NCBI GenBank assembly: GCA_032622095.1
Contig: CP136066.1
Location: 63,518,609-63,582,608 of the forward strand
From: Siphonodentalium dalli
Taxonomy: Eukaryota; Mollusca; Scaphopoda; Gadilida; Siphonodentaliidae
Direction of reading: 5' to 3'
DNA: 64,000 nucleotides
The translations under genes and the position numbers were made by a program. The notes below the pieces were generated by a model. It saw nothing but the letters and a program-made list of their open reading frames with translations, was not told the DNA's origin and did not search any database. This document shows, piece after piece, positions 45,999 to 58,699 of the stretch; within the stretch, counting starts at the first letter, position 1; every line of letters begins with the position of its first letter.

Positions 45999-46906
45999 CT
46001 GGTACAGACCGAGACAAACACATTCCTAATGTTTTCATATTAAATATATTATTTACCTTTGATATTTCCTGTCCCAGTAGAAAGGTCTGGGACAGACCGA
46101 GACAGAATTATTTTGAAGAGGATCTTATTTGGGAACCATGGGACAAACTGATTTGACTGGTACAGACCGAGACAAACACATTTCTAATGTTTTCATATTA
46201 AATATATTATTTACCTTTGATATTTCCTGTCCCAATAGAAAGGTCTGGGACAGACCGAGACAGAATTATTTTGAAGAGGATCTTATTTGGGAACCGTGGG
46301 ACAAACTGATTTGACTGGTACAGACCGAGACAAACGCATTTCTAATGTTTTCATATTAAATATATTATTTACCTTTGATATTTCCTGTCCCAATAGAAAG
46401 GTCTGGGACAGACCGAGACAGAATAATTTTTAAGAGGATCTTATTTGGGAACCATGGGACAAACTGATTTGACTGGTACAGACCGAGACAAACGCATTTC
46501 TAATGTTTTCATATTAAATATATTATTTACCTTTGATATTTCCTGTCCCAATAGAAAGGTCTGGGACAGACCGAGACAGAATAATTTTGAAGAGGATCTT
46601 ATTTGGGAACCATGGGACAAACTGGTTTGACTGGTACAGACCGAGACAAACACATTTCTAATGTTTTCATATTAAATATATTATTTACCTTTGATATTTC
46701 CTGTCCCAGAAGAAAGGTCTGGGACAGACCGAGACAGAATTATTTTGAAGAGGATCTTATTTGGGAACCATGGGACAAACTGATTTGACTGGTACAGACC
46801 GAGACAAACGCATTTCTAATGTTTTCATATTAAATATATTATTTACCTTTGATATTTCCTGTCCCAATAGAAAGGTCTGGGACAGACCGAGACAGAATTA
46901 TTTTGA
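45999..46906. repeat. 158-bp satellite, about 5.7 units
   Basis: Units begin CTGGTACAGACCGAGACAAA at 45999, 46157, 46315, 46473, 46631 and 46789. Each holds an inner inverted pair CTGTCCCA ... TGGGACAG. A 61-codon frame recurs in several units because the array is nearly homogeneous; it shows no domain. Confidence 0.98.
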
Positions 46907-47965
46907 AGCATGGCCGCCAGCAGTCATCTTGGAATTCAAAATGTAATCCATTGGCACACCTTGCAGCACAGATTTTTGGAGAATTACTTTGAAATTAACA
47001 GGAATTTTTTGGATCACCTCTAGATGGGAGCTATCAAATTTGTGCCGTTTTTGACGAAATATATTGGCCGTCGGCAGCCATCTTCGATTTTAATCTTTAC
47101 ATTACTAAATAATTCGGCACACCCAACAGACAACATCCATCATCCGATCATCACAAAACTTCAAATGGATCTTGTACGTGGCCACTAGATGGGAACCATC
47201 AAGTTTTCAGAATTTCGCTGAAAAACATGCCGCTGGAAGCCATCTTGATTACTCTATGCATGACTTAAACCTTCGGCACACCCAACAGACAACGTCCCTC
47301 ATCCGATCAACACCAAACTTCATATGGATCTTCGGGATGACCGATATCCCTTATAAAATATGGCCGCCAACAGTCACCTTTAATTTCAAGTTTCAATCTA
47401 TCTGCACAACTTGCAGCCCGCATTTATTGGATAATTGTTTTGAAAATGTATAGGCAGGTTTAGGATCACCTCTAGATAAGAGCTATCGAATTTTAATAAT
47501 TTTCGATGAAAAACATACGGGCAGCCATCTTGGATGTTACTCTTTGAAACACTATACACTTTGGCAACATACAGACCACTTCCATCATCCGACCGTCACC
47601 AAACTTCTAATGTGTCGTTTTGTGTGACCAATAGATGGAAGCCATCGATTTTTTCCGAAATTTCGTTGAAAAACATGCCGCCAGTGGCTATCTTGGATTT
47701 TACTGTTTGTATGACTACTCCTTTGGCACACATTACAAAGGACATCCCTCAGTACGGTCGTCACTAAACTTTATATGGATTTTCGGGATTACCACAGATG
47801 GGAGCTGTTAATTTGTTTTGAATTTCATTGGAAAACATGGCCGCCAGCAACCATCTTGAATTTTACTCTTTGCATGACTATATCCTTCGGCACACTCTGC
47901 AGTTCACATCTCGCACCCGACCGTCACAAACATATGAATCTTCGGAATGACCTCTAGATTTCCAA
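46907..47965. repeat. Diverged ~160-bp tandem repeat with ATGGCCGCC modules
   Basis: Repeated phrases are CATGGCCGCCAGCAGTCATC, TTCGGCACACCCAACAGACA, CATCCGACCGTCACCAAACT and TAGATGGGAGCTATC. Six or so units are visible, each diverged. It directly adjoins the 158-bp satellite. Confidence 0.85.
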
Positions 47966-50160
47966 TTTACAAGGTATATTAAAGGACGTTTAGGAGAAAA
48001 AAGGTGACCTATGCCAGGGACGTTATCAAAGAGTGTTATATGGATGAGAGCCCGGATGTAAATTTCGACCACACGTGAACCAGTCCGTTTTCTCAACTTG
48101 ACTAATTGTAACTCCCTCAATACTCAATTAATTTTTTTCATCTGGTACCTGAAACCTTTCAACTGATAAAAACTCCAACAAATCAGCCCTTATAATTGGA
48201 AATTTTCTAACCGAGGGCGAATAAGTATCACAATTTATTGAGACTAAGAATATATCCAACGCACTTTACAATAGATATTGGTTGTTTATTTACAATAACA
48301 GAAACACCAAATCATTGTTTCGTTCAGAACTTCCAAATGCTGTTCTTCCATCCAAGCATCTACAGCTGCTAAAGATGATCTATCCCTTCATACAAGTATT
48401 ATATACTTCCATGGGTATAAAATAAAAATATGAATCAAAGACCCCTGGAAATGCTTCTATCAATTAATATTGATTTTATTTCCAATTTATTTTCTAGTAT
48501 AATACACACGCAATCAATATGATATATTGTACAGTTCGCGGAAATATTAATGAAAAATATCCCTATTATTTATCGCATTGTATATAGATGATCTCCAATG
48601 AGTCGCAATCATATACTGAATTCGATTCGAGCCGAGCTTTAGCCAATAGTGGATGTTTGTAATTTTCGTATAGAATTGAGATACATTTTATCATATAATC
48701 ACATTTTAGCAAATGAAAAACGATCTCGAATCGGCTGCGATGATACAAAATTAATGTTGATTTTCTTATCACAACCAAAGAGGAAATAAAGACACCTTCA
48801 AGAAAAAATATAGTTCCTGTTTAAATGTTGACAAATCGATATCATTGCGCTAAGCTCTTACGTCACTGTGCGTGCCGATAATGCACGTGTATCTTACTAT
48901 ACATATGAGACAGGATTTATGGGCTAATTATGTGATAAAAGAACATATCGATATTGAAATCAATATTAATTGACCGAAACGTTTCCGGACAGGTGTCTTC
49001 GACTCATATTGATTATTTTATCCCCCAGAAACTATATAGAACGTATTTAGGAAGATAAAATTTATCCTTAAAAAGTATCGTGTACGCACCGAATCGGTAG
49101 TTCGGTACAGGTACATTGTCATAGGGTTTACACTAAACAGAAAAGTTTGTGTCAACATATACTAATGTGATCGAGACTTGGGGGTCACTATAAATAGATC
49201 AGCGCACCGAGCGCGTTTGGTGGAAGTACATTGAAGTACGCCATGAGATCCTGGGCAATCCTCCTCATGGAAAATTTTGATGAAAAAATAGGCTCAATTT
49301 GGTGCACTTTGGATGGTTTTGGCAGTCATAGTAGAGGCGGATTAGATTCAAAATATCATAGTATATTATTAACATATTAGATACAACTATGAGGTAACCA
49401 TAATTGGTGAAAACAGTGTGGGCACACATGTCCTCAATTCACACCCCAGATACGTCGCCTTTTGTTCGATTTATGATGTTATTCTGTCAAGCACCGCCAG
49501 CTATTCTTAGTGAGTTTTGTCAACTCATTGTCATTTAGATTATTACCAGCGGTTTTTCTACCCGTGGAACAAACTGAATAAACAGTCTACCCTTCTACTA
49601 TAAATTACAACATAAATTTATGCAAATAGGCAGAGTTGATTTATTGTGCAAAATCAAAAAGAGGCATATCATAAACAGCTGGTATAAGACTAATATTCCT
49701 GCGTTAAAACAGAGATGAAACCCATTCTTTTGGGGGGAACACTCTGAAGGCATGGAACAATAACTCAAACATGACATGGATTTAACATGAATCAATTTGT
49801 ATCATGACAGAATAATATAATATACAATTAATTATACAACTCTTGAATATATATCAGATTTTTTGTTTTGACTTTATTGTGTATGCTATACTTTTTGTAT
49901 AATATATTTGTTGTGGAACCATGCGCTGAAAGCTAACTGGCTAAAGTGATCTTTTTCATTCATAACTCCTAAGGTGTAAACACATTTCTATTGTAATACT
50001 GCTCACTCATAATTAACCTTGACAAATCATGCAGTAACCGAACGTGCACTCAACACATGTCGGTGACCATTCAATTGTAATCACTCGTAAACATATAGAC
50101 AAAAGTTTTGATACTATTCTGCTCTGACAGCTTAAAAAAGGCCAATAAATCAGTATAGGA
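47966..50160. other. No supported gene
   Basis: AT-rich single-copy-looking sequence. No frame exceeds about 80 codons and none has a recognisable domain. Confidence 0.35.
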
Positions 50161-50252
50161 TATTCCCCGAGCTGTCGGGCAATCGGAAAAATAATTTAAC
50201 GAGACGAAGCCGAGTTTATTATTTGGCCGAATGCCAGACAGTGAGGAAAATA
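50161..50252. repeat. 92-bp foldback repeat
   Basis: The left arm TATTCCCCGAGCTGTCGGGC and the right arm ending GCCAGACAGTGAGGAAAATA are imperfect inverse copies around GAGACGAAGCCGA. Confidence 0.75.
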
Positions 50253-50331
50253 ACGGTCTTAATCCAGTTATACCAGTAATAAATCCACATTATTTCTGGA
50301 AAAATTAAGTTCATAAACCGAACATCTATGA

Positions 50332-51240
50332 CGGAAATGTGGGGACAATTGCATCTTACAGAACTGAGAACAAAGCTGTATGTGCATGTTGAGCGAAGTT
50401 ATATTAAATGCCAAATCATTTTCAACTCATTAATTTTGTAAAAAATATATTTATTTTTTTTGGGTACATTATGGCATTCAACAATACACGAACAATACAT
50501 GATAAACTTATGCATAGATGTACTGTGTATATACTGAGAAAACCAAAGTCATTCAAGCAATTTCAACGACAATGTCATTGCGACACGGGGGTGATTGGTC
50601 TCATGCCCCTACAAACGATCGTCATTCATGTGCATTCATCCATACATAGACTCCATATCATTAAACAATTAAACGTAGCTACAACTATGCCTGGCATGGC
50701 CCAGCGATGATCGTATACAATCTGATACCGCCGTGAGTTGTCAAAGCCATGTATGAACGCTCACTGAGTTGTCATTAATCAGTGAGAATAAATGCCGGTC
50801 AGTTTAGTCAGCTGATTATTGAGATAACTGGACGAGTATATGCTCTTGCGTGAATGATTGGATATCACGTGGAAGGTATTTCGTCAGATCGAATTGAGAA
50901 AGCCATGTAAAACATCGATCCATAAACCGAAAATATATACAATTGGGAGACATAATGGAAATGTGGGGACAATTCCATCTTACAGAACTCAGAACAAAGC
51001 TGCGCTTGCATGGTGAGCAAAGTTATATTAAATGCCAAATAATTTTCAACTCTCATTAATTTTGTAAAAAACATTATGCAATCAAAATGGCTTCAACAAA
51101 ACATGATAAACTAAAACACGGATGTACCGTGTATATACCGAGAGAACCAACGTCATTCCGGGGCAATGTCATGGCAACATGGGTGGATGTGTCTCGTGTC
51201 CCCCCCCCCCCCCCAACCAACGATCATCACCTTTTTCAAC
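50332..51240. repeat. Two ~300-bp direct repeat copies
   Basis: Copy 1 (about 50332-50640) and copy 2 (about 50945-51240) share GGAAATGTGGGGACAATT, CAGAAC, GTTATATTAAATGCCAAAT, TTTTGTAAAAAA and ACATGATAAACT. They have diverged by substitutions and indels. A C homopolymer lies near 51200-51213 in copy 2. Confidence 0.85.
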
Positions 51241-52545
51241 AGTTGGAAATATTATGTCTGAAACAACATTAAATTTAGTTAGATACTTTAGGCCACAAAC
51301 AGGTTAACATTGTTGGATAGTTTTACCAACAAATATCTAGTGTGCGATTAGTTGTTTTTAGACCAAGTCTGTATTTCCCAAATATTTGACCAATTTATGT
51401 TAGGACTAACATCACCATCATTTGGGCAAGTTCCATACAACAAACAGGGGTTCATTTATCAGGTTGAAAATTTGTGGTACTATTATAGTTGGCAAATTTC
51501 GCTCACGGGGAGGGGGTGGTGTCAAATAACGAAATTTTGACTGGTTCAAGGGGTGTGGTAGTTGAAAATTATAAGTGCCTCATATATTTCACTATATTTC
51601 CGACTGTTGGGAAGTTTGATGAGCCAGTAATTCGAAAACTATCTAGCCTAATGGCGTGATGCAAATGCAATTTACCGATTTAGGATATATATATGTAGTT
51701 GGTTCGTGGGAGGGGCGGGGGCTCAGTAAGATATTTCTAAATCATCACTAAATATAACGTCCATTCGATTCCAATAGCTTTTGGTCCAGATGTTCGCATT
51801 TAAGTCCACCATGGGGTTTCCACCTGGATAATGGATGATGCTGCGGTCGCCCTAACGATATACAATAAAGAGCGTTATCAATTATGAGCTTTTGTATGGA
51901 TTAGTTTGTGGATTTTTGTGATACATGTGCTTGTGCATAATAATGATGACATAGCCAATGTGCCTGGTATACCGAATTAAATCCACTGATTGGCGTCATA
52001 TAATTCTACTCTTCGTGCTGTATTAAGTAACCTCTTGTTTGAAGCGTGTTACTGATAGTTTGTGGGTAGGGAATGCAGGCTTACAATAACTGGTGATTAT
52101 CTGAACAATATCTGGGGAATATTTCCCTGGTTATTGTTAAGATAATTACCAGCTCTTCTTGGTAGCGGGTTATAGTCTAGATAATGTACAAGGGAGAACA
52201 ATAGGAAACATGGCAGCTGTGGATTAAATGAAATGAATACCCGGGACAAAGGAAGAGGTTGCATGGTTATTACTTGAACAACCTTTTTACTAACATTATA
52301 TGTCACGGAAAGACCAATTGAAGTAATATAATAACAAATTTGAACTTTTAACACGATGTTTGGGTCCCAGACAAAGACACACATGTGCAAGGCATGGTAA
52401 GAAAAGAGCGTTCCGTGTTAGTCTATTCCTGATATGGTAGAAATAAAGAGCGTTTGTTGAACTTTTGTACGAACAATTGAAAACAGGTGGAAACTGTGTG
52501 CTCTCAAACTTAAACTGCTCATTTGCTATGGAAACACTATAAACA
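51241..52545. other. No supported gene
   Basis: There are only short frames and no recognisable repeat. Confidence 0.3.
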
Positions 52546-53605
52546 CACAGTGGCTAAACCGTACAAACATATAATCGGAAGTTGCTTTCGCCAAAACGAA
52601 AATTTCTATTTTTAGAACATAAATACTACTGAAGAATCAAAACAACACCATAAAAACAAGTTTTCAGACCGGATAGACGGTTTCCCCACAGCAATAAACG
52701 TATGTACAAACATACCCATTTGCCGATCGCAAGCGGGCTCCATTTGAGCGAAGGACTCTTTTTTTATAGATAAAAACGGCCTTTGATCACTCCAGAAAAT
52801 TATTTTCTCGCAAAAATTCCCTCTTCAAATGTCATTTTAACACATGGCATCTGTCGGAAATCCCACTATATTGCATCGGAAAGGCCGTTATGTGTGCAAC
52901 ATATATTGACATTACTTGGCTCGAATGTATTCACAATCTGAAAGTAGAGACTATTTATTTGGACACCACACTAGTCAGTCTATGTGCGCCTAGTTGTTTA
53001 AGTTGCTGATCACTAGTCAAAAATCTGTACGTCAAGTTGTGATGATGGGATTATTGTGCAAAGACGAAACCATGAATTTAGGTTTCCATAATATTGTACA
53101 TGTTCCGCCTCCCGATAGTCATTATTAACCTTTAATCACACGACGAATGCACTGTTTCGTTCCACATCCGTTTTCCAATTTCTCGACCAAATTTGTTTTT
53201 ATATATTCAAGCACCGAACGTAACTATGTTTATCAGTAGATACCGTGCTGAAATCTTTAGGTGTATTTGAAATCTATTTTAAAATGTATTATGACATTGA
53301 ATTACTTGATGTGGTTCATCGAAAAGCATTGTACGTAATTGAAGACTTGGTGTAAACATATTTATTTCTCTAAATCATGCACATTAATTAACAGAGTTGT
53401 ATAATATACATAAAGACAATTATTTTAGAGAATGGGATTTGGCAGAAAGTGTGATGCTTATATTAGCCATTTCCCCATCTTTGTCATACACATGTGGTGG
53501 TGTCTTTATTGCTTTTTCATAATGTTCTTTTCCCAGTTAGATCTTGTTTTTGTTTAAATTTTACTATCTTATTATTATCATTGTCAGCCGTCTGGGGCAT
53601 AGACT

Positions 53606-53650
53606 GTCCAACAGTAACCCATAATAATGGGTCACTGTTGGGCAGTCCAC
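53606..53650. repeat. Perfect-type hairpin, ~20-bp arms
   Basis: GACTGTCCAACAGTAACCCA pairs with TGGGTCACTGTTGGGCAGTC across a 6-base AT loop. Confidence 0.9.
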
Positions 53651-53947
53651 GCATCAGTTGAACTGAATTGTTACTACCTGTTTGTTTGTTTGTGACCTGA
53701 CCATTGACCCCACTCGGTCAGTTTACAATAAGCATAGTATAATTAACGTTTCACGATCGATACGACAAGAGTGATGCATTGTATGTATATACTTATTACG
53801 AGCAACTCTAGGTTGTCATGCCCGAAGACAGAATAGGAAATAAGAGATATTTTCTAGTTTTCTGAGTTGTGCTGTATATTTAGTCACTTCTATGTGATAA
53901 TGGGCCTTTGTACACTCGCCTTGTTTCGTGTATGAGCAGGAATTACC

Positions 53948-54003
53948 ATTTATTTATTTGTATTTATTTATACTTATTTAAACTTATTTAAACTTATTTT
54001 TAC
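53948..54003 (-). mobile_element. LINE-D 3' tail
   Basis: On the minus strand, AAATAAGTTTAAATAAGTTT and similar units repeat after the ORF2 stop. A short A-rich tandem tail like this is typical of LINE 3' ends. It marks the downstream limit of LINE-D. Confidence 0.6.
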
Positions 54004-54034
54004 GTATTTATACGGAGAGCGACTTGGGTAAAGT

Positions 54035-57000
54035 TCAATTTGAGAATCGTTTAGACAACAATATAAATTTTTGAACCCTCAGAAATATATCTATATTCTC
54101 TTCCAGTGATACTTCGCTGTTTCCATGTAGCAGGGTTGCTATGCCTGGTCGGGTTATTAACCCTGCGAAGCACCTATTTCTTTCAGCAGAGAACCTGCGA
54201 CAATAAAAAAGAAAATGTTCTGCTGTTTCTTCGGTACCACATATACATAACGGATTATCTCTCAAGTGATTGCTGTGAAGATCATGATTTAAATTACTGC
54301 ATTCCAGTCTTAGTCGACAATGGTATATATGGCTTGCTCTCGTATATGAAAATTCCAGATATCGAGGACGTTCTTTTGTACCGCTATTCAGAAAAACTTT
54401 AAAGTCTGAGAGTGTTTCACAGTTCCTCGCTTCTGGTTTTAACTTGTTCCAGAGATTGATAGATCGTGGAAGAAAGGATTTCTGATAAGTAACTGAGTTG
54501 CAGAAAGGTACTCTAAGGTCATCTGATCTCGTGTCATATCCACTTGTGCGCGATACTTTATTCGGAACAGCATTGTATAAGTAAGGGGGAGTTAGTTTTT
54601 TCGTCATTTTAAAATATAGTACAAGTTTAGAATGTTCTCTCCGTTTTGATAATGTGTCCCAACCAATTTCTTGGAGAACTATGTCTTTATTACAACTTCT
54701 AGTCCCACCGGTTACTAGTCTAGCTGCTTCGTATTGAATATCTTCTAAAGAATTGGCTTCTTCGCCTGTACAGTTATCCCATACTGAGGAAGCATATTCC
54801 AAGACAGGTCGAATATAGGATAAATAGATTCTTTCTAAAGTTCTTCTGTCAAGGATAAATTTATATTTCCTCAGTATGTACATTCTTTTGGTCGCTCGAT
54901 TTTCAATATCTTCTATATGGTCTTTCCATTTCCCCTGCCGGTTGAATGTCAGACCCAAATGTTTATGTGTTTCCACCTCATCTATGCTCTCGTAGGCCAT
55001 ATTTAATACTGGTTGGTGTATGGGTAATTGTTTCCACGATACAAGCAAGGATTCTGTTTTCAATGGGTTAAATTTAACTGCCCAGGTTTTCGACCAGTTG
55101 AATATTTTGTGTAGGTCTGAATTTATCACCTCTGCAGCAATTATGGGATCTTCTATAGCAATATAAAGTGATGTATCATCAGCAAATAAACGTGTGTTGC
55201 ATGTAATTCCTTCGACTATGTCGTTTACGTACACGAGAAAGAGAAGAGGGCCGAGTATGGATCCTTGAGGCACTCCTGCTTTAACTTCTTTCCATGGAGA
55301 ATTAAAATTAGAAATTGTAACTCTTTGTTGTCTATTTTCGAGATAATTTTCCAAGAGTTTTAAAATTTTCCCTGTTATACCCATTCTTTTAAGCTTGAAA
55401 ATGAGACCCCTGTGCCAAACTTTGTCAAACGCCTTGCTTATATCGCAGAACACACCCCTTATTTCCTTCCCGTCATCAAGGGCTGAGATAATATAGTGAT
55501 AAATATCAATTAATTGGAATACGGTGCTATCATTCGGTGTAAATCCTGATTGTAAGTCGCTTAAAAGCTTATTAGTTCGGAGGTGTTTTGATATATGATA
55601 GAACAGACATTTTTCAAAAACCTTAGAAAGACAACTAAGCAAAGATACTGGTCGATAATTGGATGGATCGCTGGGATCTCCCTTTTTGAAAATTGGGCAT
55701 ACGTTTGCTTTTTTCCATTCTGATGGAAAGTACGATTTTTCAATGAAAATCTTGAAAGCAAATGCTAGTGGTTTGGCTAGCGATATAGAACAATTTTTTA
55801 AAACTTTAGGACTAATACTGTCGTAACCGGCCGCTTTAGATGTTTTGATTGAGTTTAAACTTTCTAGTACACGTTCATAAGTAATTTCAATTTCATCTAG
55901 GCGTTTATTCGTCAGCCAATCAAAGAGGGGTAACTCTAACTTATCTTCGTCGGATATGGAAGAAATTTTACAAAAGTAGTTATTTAATAAATCTGCCTTT
56001 TCGTCGTGTCCGGTGAATACAATCTTATCTGTTTTCAGGGCTGGTATTGGTTTAGATTCCGGTTTCATTAGATGGTTTAGTGTTTTCCACCAGAGTGAGG
56101 AATCAGTGAAACAACTACCCAGTATTGACTGCGTTTTCTCCAAAGACTTTTGCTTGGAACGTCTAATTTTTGTTATAATTTCATTTCTTTTCTTTTTATA
56201 ATTATTCCACGCTTCGACGGTACCTTTTTTTTTTGCCGAATTATACAAACGTTTCCTTTGTCTCATAAGTTTACGTAGTTCACATGTTAACCATTCAGGC
56301 TCATTTTGTCGAATTGTTACCTGTTTGTTTGGTATATAAAGGTTCGTGATATCAGTTATTTTTTTCGTTAGAGCTTCTGCTATTTCTTCATATCGAATTG
56401 CTGGGAGATCACTCTTAAAGTCCCACGCATTAAAGGCATTATTCATTGCGGAGTAATCGGCTCGATTATAATCCCATATCCTTCTTTTCGTGGTTCCACT
56501 CGGCTTCTTAACTTTCAAATTCATACGTAGTAATATTGGACAATGAAACCGAGTTAAATCTGAGAAGAATGGATCTAAGATTTCATTCGATTCAACAATA
56601 TCAGGGTTGTTTGTGAAATATAAGTCTATAAGAGAAGAAGTACTTTCTGTGAAGTATGTGGCTTGTTTAATTATTTGCGTTAAGCCAAAGCGCTGTTTAA
56701 TATATTTAATTTGTTTACTTTCTAATGGTATTTGGTTTGAGTTAAAATCCCCAGTAATTATTATATGTGGGATATTAGAACGATCGCCCAATGCCATTTC
56801 AAGATTTGTATAAATTTTTTCCCATGTACTTATAGGTGTATTGGGTGGTCTATAAAAAGTGCCAAGCAAAAGTCTCTGTGTGGAGGTCGATACCTCTAGC
56901 CACACGCTCTCTATGTCAGGGATTTCCAGGTCAGTACGTCTTTTGATGTGAAATGAATCCCTTACATATACAGCAATACCACCACCCAACGTTAGACGGT

Positions 57001-57169
57001 CTCTCCTTTGTGGGGCATGGAATCCCCTTATTGACAATTCGTTATCGGAATTTGCATTTGAGAGCCATGTTTCCGTAAATGAAATAATATCAAAATTTCT
57101 GGCTTCTGCGGTGATTACATCTATTTTCGGTGCCAAGACTTCTGATCTACATGTAAGTATACATATCAT
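54035..57169 (-). CDS. LINE-D ORF2: endonuclease-reverse transcriptase, intact but 5'-truncated
   Basis: This is a continuous 1044-codon frame of an APE-type LINE of the same broad group as LINE-A. The endonuclease is missing its first segment: the sequence begins near LTCRSEVLAPKIDVITAE, where LINE-A has an Asn-containing block, then continues SFTETWLS and ITGDFNS. The RT has CDISKAFDKVWH (Asp576), PQGS at 634 and FADD with ADD at 663-665. The C-terminal part ends with a zinc motif, CICGTEETAEHFLFYC, near residue 975. An in-frame TGA lies five codons upstream of the first Met, and no 2A or hydrophobic leader is present. Truncation at the 5' end is the usual result of incomplete reverse transcription. 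Confidence 0.93.
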   Translation of the reverse strand: MICILTCRSEVLAPKIDVITAEARNFDIISFTETWLSNANSDNELSIRGFHAPQRRDRLTLGGGIAVYVRDSFHIKRRTDLEIPDIESVWLEVSTSTQRLLLGTFYRPPNTPISTWEKIYTNLEMALGDRSNIPHIIITGDFNSNQIPLESKQIKYIKQRFGLTQIIKQATYFTESTSSLIDLYFTNNPDIVESNEILDPFFSDLTRFHCPILLRMNLKVKKPSGTTKRRIWDYNRADYSAMNNAFNAWDFKSDLPAIRYEEIAEALTKKITDITNLYIPNKQVTIRQNEPEWLTCELRKLMRQRKRLYNSAKKKGTVEAWNNYKKKRNEIITKIRRSKQKSLEKTQSILGSCFTDSSLWWKTLNHLMKPESKPIPALKTDKIVFTGHDEKADLLNNYFCKISSISDEDKLELPLFDWLTNKRLDEIEITYERVLESLNSIKTSKAAGYDSISPKVLKNCSISLAKPLAFAFKIFIEKSYFPSEWKKANVCPIFKKGDPSDPSNYRPVSLLSCLSKVFEKCLFYHISKHLRTNKLLSDLQSGFTPNDSTVFQLIDIYHYIISALDDGKEIRGVFCDISKAFDKVWHRGLIFKLKRMGITGKILKLLENYLENRQQRVTISNFNSPWKEVKAGVPQGSILGPLLFLVYVNDIVEGITCNTRLFADDTSLYIAIEDPIIAAEVINSDLHKIFNWSKTWAVKFNPLKTESLLVSWKQLPIHQPVLNMAYESIDEVETHKHLGLTFNRQGKWKDHIEDIENRATKRMYILRKYKFILDRRTLERIYLSYIRPVLEYASSVWDNCTGEEANSLEDIQYEAARLVTGGTRSCNKDIVLQEIGWDTLSKRREHSKLVLYFKMTKKLTPPYLYNAVPNKVSRTSGYDTRSDDLRVPFCNSVTYQKSFLPRSINLWNKLKPEARNCETLSDFKVFLNSGTKERPRYLEFSYTRASHIYHCRLRLECSNLNHDLHSNHLRDNPLCICGTEETAEHFLFYCRRFSAERNRCFAGLITRPGIATLLHGNSEVSLEENIDIFLRVQKFILLSKRFSN

Positions 57170-57184
57170 GCATATTACTTCTCA

Positions 57185-58246
57185 AGTTTTCCGGTGACTC
57201 AAGAGATGAAGATCTATCTTTTCAATATAAGTACCAAAAGCATATCAAATAAAATTAAATAAACATAATATAATAATGTAGAATTAAACTTATTGAAAAA
57301 CATAAAACCTTGAAAAGTCTTGAATGTTCGTCATCAGCACTTGGAGTGATTTGTTGAGTTAAGCGACATGAAACTGAAATATGCATGTACAACCAAAATC
57401 GACATCCCATGACATCTCTCTTAACGGGGTACTTCCGTACAAAGCACACCTTTTCAGATCGATATTATGATCAGAAGGCATATTTAGGCACAGTGAACCG
57501 TAAAATACAGTCTGTCTATCGTTGTTTCTCCAGTTAACGAACATAGACAATTGCGATATTGTCGTCCCAATTGTGACACAATATGTCTTATCGACACATA
57601 TCTTAGCCAAGTTTATTTCTGTGGACATATGTGGTTTTATTGGAGATACTGTGTCTAAAATTTGGACATATATATGGTCCTGTATCCAGGGACTATGTGA
57701 TATGCGAGCGTTATCTACCCCCCCCCCCATTGTTTTGGGTTTTCAATATGAATCTAAATCGAACTACCAATGGGCTGGGTGGGTGGGGGGATAATTTTCT
57801 CCAATCGTTTGTCTGAGTCTCTGCCGGAAAATTCCAACCCAAGAGGTGCAACTCGAAGCTGGTACTTGTATGAAATTTCGGGACTAGCCATTCAATATTC
57901 ATGTAGTGAAGGAGGCACTCGCAGTCACGACCCCTTCGTCACATCACCGTAAATATAAGGCGATGGTGCACATACGACCTGTAGTTTTTATATTAGTAAA
58001 TTCTCACGCATGCGCAATTCCATCACAGAATATGACATACAGCCCCACCCCCAAATGCAGTGTTGTTACTTGCGGAGTTGAATAAAAGTCGCTAAATGTT
58101 AATAAGAATACCTTGTTTGCTTCAGACAGAGTCTATAAGTTCAATGGCGTGACATTTCGCAGATATATTTATGTTTAAATGGGTCGAAAGGAACATATCA
58201 TTACTGTACGATTCCTGTACAACGTCGCAACTGGCGATTGTCGTCG
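57185..58246. other. Inner flank of the long-TIR element, no gene
   Basis: A C homopolymer lies at about 57718-57727. Frames over it are G/P-rich shadows. No domain is recognisable. Confidence 0.35.
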
Positions 58247-58699
58247 TACACAACTAGGCGTGCAGACTGACGAGTGGGGTGTCCAAATAAATAGTCTCTA
58301 CTTTCAGATTATGAATACACCCGAACCAAAGTTATGTCAATATATGTTGCACACATAACGGCCTTTCCGTTGCGATATTGTTAGATTTCCGACATATGCT
58401 GTATATGTGTTAAAGTGACATTTGAAGAGGGAACTTTTGCGAGAAAATTATTTTATGAAGTGATCAAAGGCCGTTTTTATCTACAAAAAAGAGCCCTTCG
58501 CTCAAATGAAGCCCCTTTTCGATCGGCAAATGGGTATGTACAATTACGTTTATTGCTGTGGGGAAACCGTCTATCCGGTCTGAAAACTTGTTTTTATGGT
58601 GTTGTTTTGATTCTTCAGTAGTATTTATGTTCTAAAAATAAAACATTTCGTCTTGGCGAAAGCAACTTCCGATTATGTTTGTATGGTTTAGCCACTGTG

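Larger units (their letters stand above)
52546..58699. mobile_element. Long-TIR element (hAT-like ends) hosting LINE-D
   Basis: The left arm 52546-53000 and the right arm 58247-58699 are diverged inverse copies of about 450 bases. The ends read CACAGTGGCTAAACC and the inverse GGTTTAGCCACTGTG. CAGTGG-type ends recall hAT transposons, but no clean 8-bp duplication is visible and no transposase is found. Without the LINE-D insertion the element would be about 2.9 kb. Inner flanks hold no gene. Confidence 0.75.

Noticed and set aside
46129-46946. Repeated 61-codon frame as a gene family
   Set aside because: It exists only because the 158-bp satellite has a period that drifts through frames; no domain or initiation context.
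57150-57330. A 2A leader for LINE-D
   Set aside because: A stop lies five codons upstream and the endonuclease start is missing, so the leader is truncated away.
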